Source: Erythrobacter sp. SCSIO 43205 (lineage in GTDB: Bacteria > Pseudomonadota > Alphaproteobacteria > Sphingomonadales > Sphingomonadaceae). From it: 64,000 nucleotides of DNA. The position numbers and the translations under genes were made by a program. Below the pieces are notes generated by a model that did no database searches, was not told where the DNA came from, and worked only from the letters and a program-made list of their open reading frames with translations. The stretch is from the NCBI RefSeq assembly GCF_019904235.1, contig NZ_CP063202.1, positions 682,001 to 746,000 on the forward strand, written 5' to 3'. The first letter of the stretch is position 1. Each line of letters opens with the position of its first letter. This document shows, in pieces, positions 53,719 to 61,959 of this stretch.

Positions 53719-54950
53719 CAGCTATCCAGCGAAAGGAGCGAGGGCTCGCTTGCCACTTTGGCCTGCGCCTGCGCCTGACCCTCAGCGCGCGCGATGTAGC
53801 CTTTGGATTTCTCAACCTCATCGGTGAGGACATTGACCGTCTGCTTCATGCTATCGAGCGCACGGACTTTGAAATCGTCAACCTCATCCATGGTGTCATA
53901 GATATTCTGGAAGGCGCGTTGCAGAGTTTCGAGCGGGATGGTGCTGGATGCGGCTTGCTCATGGATTTGCGCGGTCTGTTCGCGCAGCAGCGTGCTGGTG
54001 GAATCGATGATGTCGGATGTCGTCTGGTTGAGCGAGGTGATCTGCCCAAGAACGAGCTTCTGATTGGTCATGGCCTGCGCCACCGTCACAGCGGTGCGAA
54101 GCGCGCCAACGGTTGTGGTGCTTGCCCGGTCGACGCCTTTGACAAGTTCGACATTGTTCTTTTTCACAAGGTCAAGCGCGAGATAGCCTTGCACGCTCAC
54201 CGCCATTTGCGTCAGCAAATCCTGCGTGCGTTGGCGCACATAAAACAGTGCGCTTTCACGCAAAGCTTTCGCTTTTTCAGGATCGCTCGCATCCAGTTCG
54301 AGCGCTTTTGCCTCAAGCTTGGCATCAAGCGTTTTGGCGATGTGGATCATCTGCTCCAATTCGCCCATCGCCTCCCACAATTTCGCGCGCTCTGTGTCGA
54401 TCGCGGCATTGTCCATGTGGAGTTCTTTTTTGCCGGACTCCAGACGTTCAAGGATCGCCTGAATGTGCCCTTGCGAGCTGGTGTAGCTGTCGAAGTAGTT
54501 CTTGAGCTTGTTGCCAAACGGGATGATCCCGAACAGGCGGCGCGGTTCCAGAAGCTTGTTTTTCTTGCCCGGATCAAGGTCTTCGACCGTGCGGCGCAGT
54601 TCGGCGAGGTCACTGCCCACACCGCTGTCGGCGTCCATCGCGCGCACCGGGCGGTCAAGAAAACGGTTGGAGTGTGCAGCAGCTGCGCGGATTTGCTCCT
54701 GGCCCATGCGGGTGATCTGGTCGACTTTCGCGCCAAATTCGGGCGAATTGGCATCGACCGAAATCAGGTCTTGCACAAATGCATCGGCTTTCACCTCAAG
54801 CTTCGATTTCTGCTCGCTTGTGACCGGGACAAGCCCTGCGGCCTTTTCAGGTGCCACCTGAGGCACGGGATCGGGCGGGGTAAGCTCAAAATCCGTCGCA
54901 GTCTTGGTCGGCGCGGAAAGGTTGATGTCAGGCGTTGTGTCAGTGCTCAT
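53718..54950 (-). CDS. telA: TelA-family toxic anion resistance protein
   Basis: A 410-residue soluble, almost wholly helical protein of the TelA/KlaA family, first linked to tellurite resistance and later to phage or envelope stress. Family sequence features are GQEQIRAAAAHSNRFLDRPV, then IIPFGNKLKNYFDSY (the typical PFG-x-KL motif), RRTVEDLDP and the long C-terminal helices ending in VEKSKGYIARAE. The length is normal. It is the first gene of a three-gene operon with the xpaC-like membrane protein and a PHA_gran-like protein. It is divergent from the DUF389 gene. Confidence 0.88.
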   Translation of the reverse strand: MSTDTTPDINLSAPTKTATDFELTPPDPVPQVAPEKAAGLVPVTSEQKSKLEVKADAFVQDLISVDANSPEFGAKVDQITRMGQEQIRAAAAHSNRFLDRPVRAMDADSGVGSDLAELRRTVEDLDPGKKNKLLEPRRLFGIIPFGNKLKNYFDSYTSSQGHIQAILERLESGKKELHMDNAAIDTERAKLWEAMGELEQMIHIAKTLDAKLEAKALELDASDPEKAKALRESALFYVRQRTQDLLTQMAVSVQGYLALDLVKKNNVELVKGVDRASTTTVGALRTAVTVAQAMTNQKLVLGQITSLNQTTSDIIDSTSTLLREQTAQIHEQAASSTIPLETLQRAFQNIYDTMDEVDDFKVRALDSMKQTVNVLTDEVEKSKGYIARAEGQAQAQAKVASEPSLLSLDS

Positions 54951-55174
54951 GGCAGGAAATCGATGCTCCCTAGGCGAAAATAGGCGAGGCGCGGATGCCT
55001 CTTTCCTACTGTATTAGTGATCTAAAACACGTTGTTCAAGCGTCGCTTCAAGCGTGCGCGTGAGATCAAGGGAGAAGTCTGCCTTTTTCTGCCCTCAACG
55101 TCTACGTCTTTGAAGGGCGCTCTATCCTTTTGCAGCTTTTGTTTGCTCAAGATTGCCCGTAAAAGCGGTTTTCG

Positions 55175-55179
55175 AAGGA
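55175..55179 (+). promoter_or_regulatory. Shine-Dalgarno AAGGA that fixes a TTG start
   Basis: AAGGA lies 8 bases upstream of the TTG at 55188. It is the only good ribosome-binding site near the beginning of the DUF389 frame and selects that TTG over a TTG at 55032. Confidence 0.6.
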
Positions 55180-55187
55180 ATAACGCT

Positions 55188-56795
55188 TTGTCACCAACCG
55201 ATAACTACCCTGAACAAACACCCAAACCTGCACCCGCCCCGCAGGAGCGCGAGCCTTCTGCCGTCTTTGGCAAAGTCGATAGCGCCGGTGAAGCGGTGCG
55301 CGCGGCAACGCAGAGCCGCTATGGCCTCATGCGTGTGCTCGCAACTTTCAGGGGATGGTGGCGTGATGATGTGATCGGCGCGGTTGATCACGAAGATGTC
55401 ATCGCCAAACGCCGCGATGACTGCGCCATGTCAGAACACTATCTTTTCATGACAGCGATGAGTGCTGGGATTGCCGTTATCGGCCTTTTGCAATCATCAA
55501 CCGCCGTGGTGATCGGCGCGATGCTTCTCTCGCCTTTGATGGGGCCGATTATGGGCCTTGGATTTGCGCTGGGCATTACCGATTACCAATGGCTCAAACA
55601 GTCGACCATGTCGCTGTTCTGGGGCAGCTTTGGTGCGGTGCTGCTGTGCTCGATCATCGTGTTTTTGTCGCCCATCACCACGATCACGCCGGAGATCGCC
55701 GCGCGCACACAGCCCAATTTGTTTGACCTGCTCGTCGCGCTCTTCTCTGGGCTCGCGGGCGCATATGCAATGATCAGAGGGCGCGCGAACGCGATTGTCG
55801 GCGTGGCGATTGCGACCGCTTTGATGCCGCCACTGGCCGTGGTCGGTTTCGGCTTTGCGACGATGAACTGGACAGTTTTTTCCGGCGCGCTCTTGCTGTT
55901 TGTCACTAACCTTGTGACGATTGCGCTCACCGCCTGGGGCCTGTCAAAACTCTACGGTTTTCGCGGCAGTTTGAGCCAGCGCCAGTCACAGTTCCAGAAC
56001 ACCATGATCATCGTCGTCTTTTTGGGACTTGCCATCCCGCTCGGCCTCTCGCTTCGAACGATTGCCTGGGAAGCGAATGCCCAGCGGATTGTGCGTGAAG
56101 AGATCACCGAGGAATTTCAGGGATCTGGCCGTCTTGCAGAGCTTGACATCACATTTAGTGAAGAATTGATCGGGGTCACGGGCACCATGTTCAGCCCGGA
56201 ATTTCGCGAAGATGCGCAATCTGACATCACCAAAGCGCTCGAAGCGCGGCTTGGGCGCGAGGTCAATCTTACGCTGGCACAGGTGGAAACAGGTTCGAGC
56301 GCGCGCGATACCGATCAGGCCGCGCTTGCCGCTGCCCGCGCACAGGAAGAGCAAGCCGCCGCCTCTGCTCGTGCGAACGCTTTGGCGGGCCGCTTGGCGC
56401 TGGTCGCTGGCGTGCCTGAAAACGAGGTTACAATCGACACGGGCCGCAAGCGGGCCACGGTGCGCGCGCAGGAATTGGAAGGGGCAAGCCTTGCCTCCTA
56501 CCGCGCGCTTGAAATGCGCATTGCCGCAACCGAACCTGACTGGGTGATCGAGGTGTTGCCACCGGTCGGCGATTTGCCTGGCACCATCTCCTTTGGCGAA
56601 GAAGGCCCCGACGAAGCCGGGCAAGAGGCGCTCGCTATCGTCGAATGGGCGGCTAAGCGCACCGGGCTCCCCGTGGTGCTGGAGGGCCGCGAGGTCGAAG
56701 CAACGCAAGCCGCAGAGGCGCTCCGCGAAAACGGTGTCGAGGTCAGTGTGACCCCGCGCTTTGGCCCGCTGAAAGCCGATTGGGCCGCGCGTTAA
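55188..56795 (+). CDS. DUF389 membrane protein with long C-terminal soluble domain
   Basis: A 535-residue inner-membrane protein. The start is taken at TTG 55188, product MSPTDNYPEQ, because of the AAGGA 8 bases upstream. The longer open frame has only poor start signals. Residues 80-320 contain the DUF389 core: RRDDCAMSEHYLFMTAMSAG, then helices with LLQSSTAVVIGAMLLSPLMG and IVGVAIATALMPPLAVVG, about six to seven membrane segments. The rest (about 330-535) is hydrophilic, with an alanine/glutamine-rich helix and two small alpha/beta repeats like BON or OmpA-type domains. Function is unknown for the family. It is divergent from telA and convergent with an orphan lipoprotein gene (eight-base gap). 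Confidence 0.85.
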   Translation: MSPTDNYPEQTPKPAPAPQEREPSAVFGKVDSAGEAVRAATQSRYGLMRVLATFRGWWRDDVIGAVDHEDVIAKRRDDCAMSEHYLFMTAMSAGIAVIGLLQSSTAVVIGAMLLSPLMGPIMGLGFALGITDYQWLKQSTMSLFWGSFGAVLLCSIIVFLSPITTITPEIAARTQPNLFDLLVALFSGLAGAYAMIRGRANAIVGVAIATALMPPLAVVGFGFATMNWTVFSGALLLFVTNLVTIALTAWGLSKLYGFRGSLSQRQSQFQNTMIIVVFLGLAIPLGLSLRTIAWEANAQRIVREEITEEFQGSGRLAELDITFSEELIGVTGTMFSPEFREDAQSDITKALEARLGREVNLTLAQVETGSSARDTDQAALAAARAQEEQAAASARANALAGRLALVAGVPENEVTIDTGRKRATVRAQELEGASLASYRALEMRIAATEPDWVIEVLPPVGDLPGTISFGEEGPDEAGQEALAIVEWAAKRTGLPVVLEGREVEATQAAEALRENGVEVSVTPRFGPLKADWAAR

Positions 56796-56803
56796 GCCGT
56801 TTA

Positions 56804-57628
56804 TTAATCGACAGGGGGCTGATTGAGCTCAATCTCCTGATCACCTTCCAATTCAACATTAACTGGAGCGCCTTCTGGAGTAACTTTACGAGCACGGAAA
56901 TCTCCATCATCAATAGATTGCCTGACAAGGTCCAGAATATTCCCAGGCAAACAGATCGACTGATGGTCTATCAACCGTCTTACACCGACATTGAAAGAAG
57001 GTATTTCCGAGGAAAGGATTGCCTGTTCATGAGCAGCCAACGCACGCATCGTCATCTGCTCGACAGATGTCACGTTCTCAGCCCCAAAAAGGAATTGATC
57101 TTCATAAATATCCAATCCTGCTGTTGCTAAGGCGTTGCCTGCTGCAAGCAGCGCAAGAGCGTCGCTCTGCTTTTGCTCACCATTTTCACCGCCGAAATTG
57201 ATCACAGCAAACGTACTCGTAACTGCCACAGTGAGTGGCTGGAGAAGACTACGAGTAAGTCGAGCCTTTGTCTGATTGCCACGTTTAGCTGCAAAAAAAT
57301 CGGAGCAACGCGTCTTCACCAAAGTGATCCCGCTATCAACCATATCTTTGGCGGCAACTTTTTCATCGATAAGATCGGATTCTTTGGCTCTTAGAGATCG
57401 ACAAACGGAAGAAGAAAAACTGTATCCCTGGTTGTTTCGTTCAACGGTCGCACTTGAGTTTCTTGTAGGCTTGAAATTGCCTATTTCATCACAAATGAAC
57501 TCATTCGCATTTACAGAGCCGTCAATGTGGGCAAGCCGTACAGGCCGAGGTGGCCCATAAAATGCGGGTCCGCAGCTGGTAACTAAAAAAGCCAGTGATG
57601 CGGCATAAAAAACCTTTGTATATTTCAT
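56804..57628 (-). CDS. Orphan lipoprotein of unknown function
   Basis: A 274-residue protein I do not recognise. It has a signal peptide with lipobox LVTSC, so it should be a lipoprotein. Several cysteines (in FICDEI, VCRSL, TRCSDFF and SICLPG) suggest disulfides. A hydrophobic stretch TVAVTSTFAVINFGG lies in the middle, and the C-terminus is acidic. Of the ATGATG pair the second ATG is preferred because the AAAAAGGGGGG ribosome-binding site is too close to the first. The DNA is visibly more AT-rich than its neighbours and codon use is less GC-biased, which suggests a recent arrival. It stands alone between DUF389 and the fatty acyl-AMP ligase. Confidence 0.75.
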   Translation of the reverse strand: MKYTKVFYAASLAFLVTSCGPAFYGPPRPVRLAHIDGSVNANEFICDEIGNFKPTRNSSATVERNNQGYSFSSSVCRSLRAKESDLIDEKVAAKDMVDSGITLVKTRCSDFFAAKRGNQTKARLTRSLLQPLTVAVTSTFAVINFGGENGEQKQSDALALLAAGNALATAGLDIYEDQFLFGAENVTSVEQMTMRALAAHEQAILSSEIPSFNVGVRRLIDHQSICLPGNILDLVRQSIDDGDFRARKVTPEGAPVNVELEGDQEIELNQPPVD

Positions 57629-57703
57629 CATACCCCCCTTTTTGCGAAATCAGAAGTAGATTGTTCGCATAGGGGTGCAAGAAGTTTTACAAACTGTTAA
57701 CCT

Positions 57704-59470
57704 TTAAGCCGCCAGATCAATCGGTACGATTTCGCCTGCGAGATAGAGCTTCTTCGCCTTTGCGCGGCTCAATTTGCCTGAGCTGGTGCGGGGCAATGTG
57801 CGCGGGGGGACAAGTTCCACGACGCAGCTCATGCCAGTGACAGAGCGCACCTTGTCAGCGATTTCCTCGCGCAGTTTGACGCGCTCAACCGGATCAGAGA
57901 CACGGCAGTGGACGAGTACGGCGGGCGCTTCCTCGCCATTCTCCTGTTCAAGCGAGAAGGCAGCGATGTCGCCATGGTTGAAGCCGGGCAGCTGTTCCAC
58001 CGCCCATTCAATATCCTGTGGCCAATGGTTCTTGCCATTGATGATGATCATGTCCTTGGCGCGGCCAACGATGAAGAGGTATCCATCCGCGGTGTAGCCC
58101 ATGTCGCCTGTGTCGAGCCAGCCATCGACGAGGCAATCATCGGTCGCCTCCTTGTTGCGGAAATAGGAGTGCATGACCGACGGGCCGCGGCACCAAACCT
58201 TGCCGATCTGGTGGTCTTCGCGCGACTTTCCGCTCTCGCCGGTGATGCGCACTTCCATATCGGGCAATGGCTTGCCGCAATTCACAATCGCGCGGTATCG
58301 GGCAGGGCGCGAGATGTCGCGGGGCGTTCCTGAAAGACGCTCTTCCTCGACCAGCTCAACCTTGATCCCTTCACCCGGAGGCATGACGGTGACCGCCAGA
58401 ACCGCCTCGGCAAGGCCATAGGACGGGGTGAAGGCACTCGCCTTGAACCCTGCGGATGCAAAGGCGTTCACAAAGCTTTGCATGACGTCCGGGCGGATCA
58501 TGTCCGCGCCATTACCCGCCACACGCCAGCGCGAGAGATCGAAACGTTCCTCTACATTGGACTGGCTGGAAATGCGGCGCGCGCAAATGTCATAGCCAAA
58601 GGTCGGCGAATAGGAGAGCGTGTTGCCTTTATTCGCGCTGATCATGTCGAGCCATGCGAGCGGACGGCGCGCAAAGGCATCGGGTTTGAGATAATCGCCT
58701 GACACCTGGTTGGCGATGAGTGACAGGAAACAGCCGACCAGCCCCATATCGTGATACCACGGAAGCCAGCTGACACAGCGATCGTTCTCGCCCAAATTCA
58801 TGCTGGTCGAGTGACCATAAAGGTTATGCAGCAGCGCCTCGTGCGTCACCGCAACGCCCGTTGGAAAACGCGTCGAGCCCGACGAATATTGCAGATAGCA
58901 AATGTCGTCTGGCGATGCTGTAGGCAGCTCTGCCTCAGGCGCATCAAGCTTTGCAAAATCCTGCCAGCTGGTGCCTTTGCATCCCTGCCGCTCAGCTGCG
59001 GCGCCTGCCATCTCGCTGATTTCCTCAGGGTAAATCAAAACAACCGGATCAGAGCTTTGTAATTGCACCGCGAGTTGGTCGATATAGCTTTCCTTGCCGC
59101 CAAAAGTGGTGGGCAGGGGCAGGGGCACAGGCCATGCACCGACATAAACGCAGGCACAAAACAGCGCGGCAAAATCAGGACCAGTCTCTGCGATCAAGGC
59201 GACGCGATCCTCACGCCTGATGCCAGAGGCGATCAGACGATAGGCCATTTGCAGCGCATCCTCGCGCATCTCGGCAAAAGGATAAACCCGTTCCAGCTTC
59301 CCGCGCATATCGTGAAAATTCAGGCCCTTTTCGCTTTTCGCGGCGTAGTCGATCGCCTCGTTGAAGGTCGCGAACTGGGCGCGGATTCGCGGCAATTCAC
59401 AGTCATTCGGCGTCGGTGTCAGAGCAGCCCCGGTGTCAGCCTCAATCATAGTGCTTGCAAATCCGTCCAT
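57704..59470 (-). CDS. Fatty acyl-AMP ligase (FAAL)
   Basis: An adenylate-forming enzyme that activates fatty acids as acyl-AMP for transfer to carrier proteins rather than CoA. Core motifs are YLQYSSGSTRFPTGV (phosphate loop), VSWLPWYHDMGLVG (FAAL hallmark), SYGLAEAVLAVT and DTGDMGYTADGYLFIVGRAKD with the hinge. The catalytic Lys region is near the C-terminus (TLPRTSSGKLSRAK). From the ATG at 59470 it has 588 residues. An ATG at 59449 is also possible, and an upstream GTG would collide with the divergent recX start region. No acyl carrier, PKS or NRPS gene is adjacent, so its acceptor lies elsewhere. Confidence 0.9.
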   Translation of the reverse strand: MDGFASTMIEADTGAALTPTPNDCELPRIRAQFATFNEAIDYAAKSEKGLNFHDMRGKLERVYPFAEMREDALQMAYRLIASGIRREDRVALIAETGPDFAALFCACVYVGAWPVPLPLPTTFGGKESYIDQLAVQLQSSDPVVLIYPEEISEMAGAAAERQGCKGTSWQDFAKLDAPEAELPTASPDDICYLQYSSGSTRFPTGVAVTHEALLHNLYGHSTSMNLGENDRCVSWLPWYHDMGLVGCFLSLIANQVSGDYLKPDAFARRPLAWLDMISANKGNTLSYSPTFGYDICARRISSQSNVEERFDLSRWRVAGNGADMIRPDVMQSFVNAFASAGFKASAFTPSYGLAEAVLAVTVMPPGEGIKVELVEEERLSGTPRDISRPARYRAIVNCGKPLPDMEVRITGESGKSREDHQIGKVWCRGPSVMHSYFRNKEATDDCLVDGWLDTGDMGYTADGYLFIVGRAKDMIIINGKNHWPQDIEWAVEQLPGFNHGDIAAFSLEQENGEEAPAVLVHCRVSDPVERVKLREEIADKVRSVTGMSCVVELVPPRTLPRTSSGKLSRAKAKKLYLAGEIVPIDLAA

Positions 59471-59587
59471 CTGTAGCGCGTGTCCAAGCGCGCGTGATTT
59501 AATCCTGCGGCCCCTACGCACAAATGCGCAGGCAATGAGCCATTTCTCTTTTCCATTTCTAAAGGACTGTGGCACGAATAAGGCGAA

Positions 59588-60292
59588 ATGAGCGCAGAGG
59601 GAAGCAAAACGTCATCAAACTGTCGCGAAAATGCGTCGGTTCCGGGCGAAGAAACACCCGGCATCGCGCGTGAGCGGCGCGGGCGTACCGGCGCAAGGAA
59701 ACGCAAGAAAGCAAAGCCGCTGGACGATACGTCATTGCGCGATCTGGCGCTTTCCTATGCCGCGCGCTTTGCCACCACGGGGGCGAAGCTCGAAGGCTAT
59801 CTCCTTAGAAAAATTCGGGAAAGAGGGGTTGCTGAGGATGGCGATGGCCGCATTCAGACGCTTGACGTGAGCGCGCTTGTCGCGCGTCTTGTTGAGCTGG
59901 GATATGTTGATGATGAAGCTTATGCCCGCTCCAAAACGCGCGACCTTACTGCGCGCGGGTACGGGGCGCGGCGGGTGTCTCAGGCGCTATGGGCCGCAGG
60001 TGTGGATGAAATGACGCAGCAGGACACAGCGCCATCACAAGCGACGCTAAGGCGTGCGGCAATCCTTCTGGCAAAGAAACGGCGCTTTGGCCCATTCGGC
60101 ATCGAAGCTGATGAAGAGGAGCCTTCGGAAATCGTCCACAAACGGCGCGAGAAACAGGTTGCCGCCATGCTTCGCGCAGGCCACAGCTATGAACACGCAG
60201 CGTTCATACTCGATGCGGCAAACGAAGAAATTGTCGACGAATGGCTGATCGAAGCCGAAGACGAAGAAGGTGAAGGACCGGGCGAATGGTAA
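59588..60292 (+). CDS. recX: RecX-family regulator of RecA
   Basis: RecX modulates RecA filaments. The 234-residue protein has a basic N-terminal extension (about 1-50, RERRGRTGARKRKKAK), then three-helix repeats typical of RecX: LRDLALSYAARFATTGAKLE, LVARLVELGYVDDEAYA and the following RDLTARGYGARRVSQALWAAG. The acidic C-terminus (EAEDEEGEGPGEW) is unusually long. Its last codons overlap the start of the DUF192 lipoprotein gene by seven bases. No recA is in the window, as is common for RecX in this order. Confidence 0.85.
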   Translation: MSAEGSKTSSNCRENASVPGEETPGIARERRGRTGARKRKKAKPLDDTSLRDLALSYAARFATTGAKLEGYLLRKIRERGVAEDGDGRIQTLDVSALVARLVELGYVDDEAYARSKTRDLTARGYGARRVSQALWAAGVDEMTQQDTAPSQATLRRAAILLAKKRRFGPFGIEADEEEPSEIVHKRREKQVAAMLRAGHSYEHAAFILDAANEEIVDEWLIEAEDEEGEGPGEW

Positions 60293-60801
60293 GACTGGCA
60301 ACAGCATTGGCGGCTATGGCTTTGGTGGCCTGCTCGCCGGGCGGCACTTCGGCGCAGGAAAGCACGCCTGCTCCTGCACCTGTCGCAGAAAACTCCGGCT
60401 ATTCCGAGGCGGGTCTGCGCCTGATGGAGGTGACCATTGTCAGCGGCGATACGCGCCACACCTTCAAAACCGAGCTTGCCGCGAGCCAGCAAGAGCAAGC
60501 CAGGGGTATGATGTTCCGCAACGAAATGGGTGATGATGAGGGGATGCTGTTCCCCTCCTACTCGCCTCAGTTTCGCAGTTTCTGGATGAAGAACACGCCG
60601 CTGCCGCTAGACATCATCTTTATCGGCCCCAACAAGCGCATCACCAATATCGAAGCGGGCGTCCCCTATTCGCTGGAAAGCGTGACCTCGCGCGGGATGT
60701 CGATTGCTGTGTTTGAAATTCGCGGGGGTCTGTCCGAAGAGCTCGGCATTGCGCCGGGTGACATTGTCGAATTCGAATTACCGGAAGATGCGACTCTTTG
60801 A
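60286..60801 (+). CDS. DUF192 lipoprotein
   Basis: A 171-residue exported protein of the DUF192 (COG1430) family. The signal peptide has lipobox LVAC, with the lipid Cys near residue 16. The family core follows: ARGMMFRNEMGDDEGMLFPS, then FWMKNTPLPLDIIFIG and GDIVEFELP at the end. The function of the family is unknown. The ATG lies within the end of recX (seven-base overlap) and has GAAGGA 9 bases upstream. A hairpin (60806-60827) starts five bases after the stop. Confidence 0.9.
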   Translation: MVRLATALAAMALVACSPGGTSAQESTPAPAPVAENSGYSEAGLRLMEVTIVSGDTRHTFKTELAASQQEQARGMMFRNEMGDDEGMLFPSYSPQFRSFWMKNTPLPLDIIFIGPNKRITNIEAGVPYSLESVTSRGMSIAVFEIRGGLSEELGIAPGDIVEFELPEDATL

Positions 60802-60805
60802 TTTG

Positions 60806-60827
60806 CGAAGCCGCATCCGCGGCTTCG
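60806..60827 (+). terminator. Short hairpin after the DUF192 gene
   Basis: Nine-base perfect stem (CGAAGCCGC, loop ATCC, GCGGCTTCG) five bases after the stop codon. There is no T-run, so it may attenuate rather than end transcription into the NDUFA12 gene. Confidence 0.45.
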
Positions 60828-60956
60828 TCCTCGCTTGACGGGCAGGCAAGCTGCCGCCGCTGCGGGCGGGCGGTCGCCCTTGCGGTTTCGGTCGAAACCG
60901 TTTTGGGCTCACCTTTATCTTGGCCTCACCACTCTAATCCGCTAACGGCCTTGCTC

Positions 60957-61376
60957 ATGGGAATCTTAGGCAAAATTTTCACCTGGTGGGACGGTGCGAC
61001 CTTGGGTACGCATCTGTGGTCCTCGCGCGTTGGCGGCGAACACGTTGGCACTGATGCGCAAGGGAACAAATATTACCGTTCCAAAGGCAAGGATGGGCCC
61101 AACACTGGCTCTTACACGCAAAAAGAGCGCCGTTGGGTAATCTATGATGGCCCCAATGACGCAAGCCGCGTGCCGTCCGAATGGCACGGCTGGCTCCACG
61201 GGGCGTTTGACGATGTGCCTGAAAGCCACCTGCCCCCTGCTAAGGTGTGGGAAGCCGATTACACGCCCAACGCGACCGGCACACCGAACGCTTACCTGCC
61301 GCAAGGCATGATTGAGCGCGGCGGCAAACGCGCCAAGGCTGATGGCGATTATGAAGCGTGGGCGCCGGAAGGCTAA
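60957..61376 (+). CDS. NDUFA12-family NADH:ubiquinone oxidoreductase accessory subunit
   Basis: A 139-residue homologue of the mitochondrial complex I accessory subunit NDUFA12 (B17.2), found in alphaproteobacteria. The start at ATG 60957 gives MGILGKIFTWWDGATLGTHL, the expected N-terminus. A longer open frame upstream encodes no conserved sequence. The family core VGTDAQGNKYYRSKGKD, ERRWVIYDGPNDASRVP and EWHGWLHG is complete, and the end is YEAWAPEG. It probably stabilises the junction of complex I with its Fe-S arm. The nuo operon is not in this window. Confidence 0.92.
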   Translation: MGILGKIFTWWDGATLGTHLWSSRVGGEHVGTDAQGNKYYRSKGKDGPNTGSYTQKERRWVIYDGPNDASRVPSEWHGWLHGAFDDVPESHLPPAKVWEADYTPNATGTPNAYLPQGMIERGGKRAKADGDYEAWAPEG

Positions 61377-61392
61377 GCTCAAGGCATCATTG

Positions 61393-61959
61393 GTGAGCCT
61401 TTCCCGCGCCTTTTTCATCGCACCTCTCGCAGCGCTCGCGCTTAGCGGATGCGAGGATGTGAGTTCGCTCTTCGATAGCACCGAGGAGCAAGAGCAGTCT
61501 CAGAAACAGCAGGAGACCGCGCCCAGCTCAGCTGAGACAGCTTCGGACCCTCTCTTGGTGGCCGAGGATGCCGATGGTGTCACCCCGATGGCAGAGCGCA
61601 TCGCAACCATCGGCCTTCTCAACAAACGCAATAATGTTAGCAAAGACTTGCTCATGCGGCCGGGCGAGACGGTGGAAGAAGGACAGGTGATCGTGCGGCT
61701 TGAAGCGTGCGAGCGCACCGCGCCTTACGAATTTCCCGAAGAAACCGGTGCCTTTGTTCAACTCGACGTTCTTGAGCGCGGTCAGGATGAGCACAGCCGC
61801 GTATTTTCAGGCTGGCTGTTTAAGGAAAACCCCAGCCTCAACGTGGTTGAACACCCGGTCTACGATGTCTGGGTCAAGGATTGCGCGATGCGCTTTCCCG
61901 GTGAGCCGCCGCTCGAAGCTCCTTCTGTGCCCTCTGATGAAGAGGCTGGCGAAGAATAG
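61393..61959 (+). CDS. DUF2155 exported protein
   Basis: A 188-residue protein of the alphaproteobacterial DUF2155 family. The GTG at 61393 is chosen because AAGG sits 8 bases upstream and it yields a compact signal peptide ending in the lipobox LALSGC. An ATG at 61351 would overlap the NDUFA12 gene. After an acidic/glutamine-rich linker, the conserved domain (about 75-160) has LEACERTAPYEFPEETGAFVQ and FSGWLFKENPSLNVVEHPVYDVWV, with paired cysteines. Function is unknown. The 3' end, including the last conserved codons, is overlapped by the tail of the convergent aat gene over 100 bases. Confidence 0.85.
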   Translation: MSLSRAFFIAPLAALALSGCEDVSSLFDSTEEQEQSQKQQETAPSSAETASDPLLVAEDADGVTPMAERIATIGLLNKRNNVSKDLLMRPGETVEEGQVIVRLEACERTAPYEFPEETGAFVQLDVLERGQDEHSRVFSGWLFKENPSLNVVEHPVYDVWVKDCAMRFPGEPPLEAPSVPSDEEAGEE

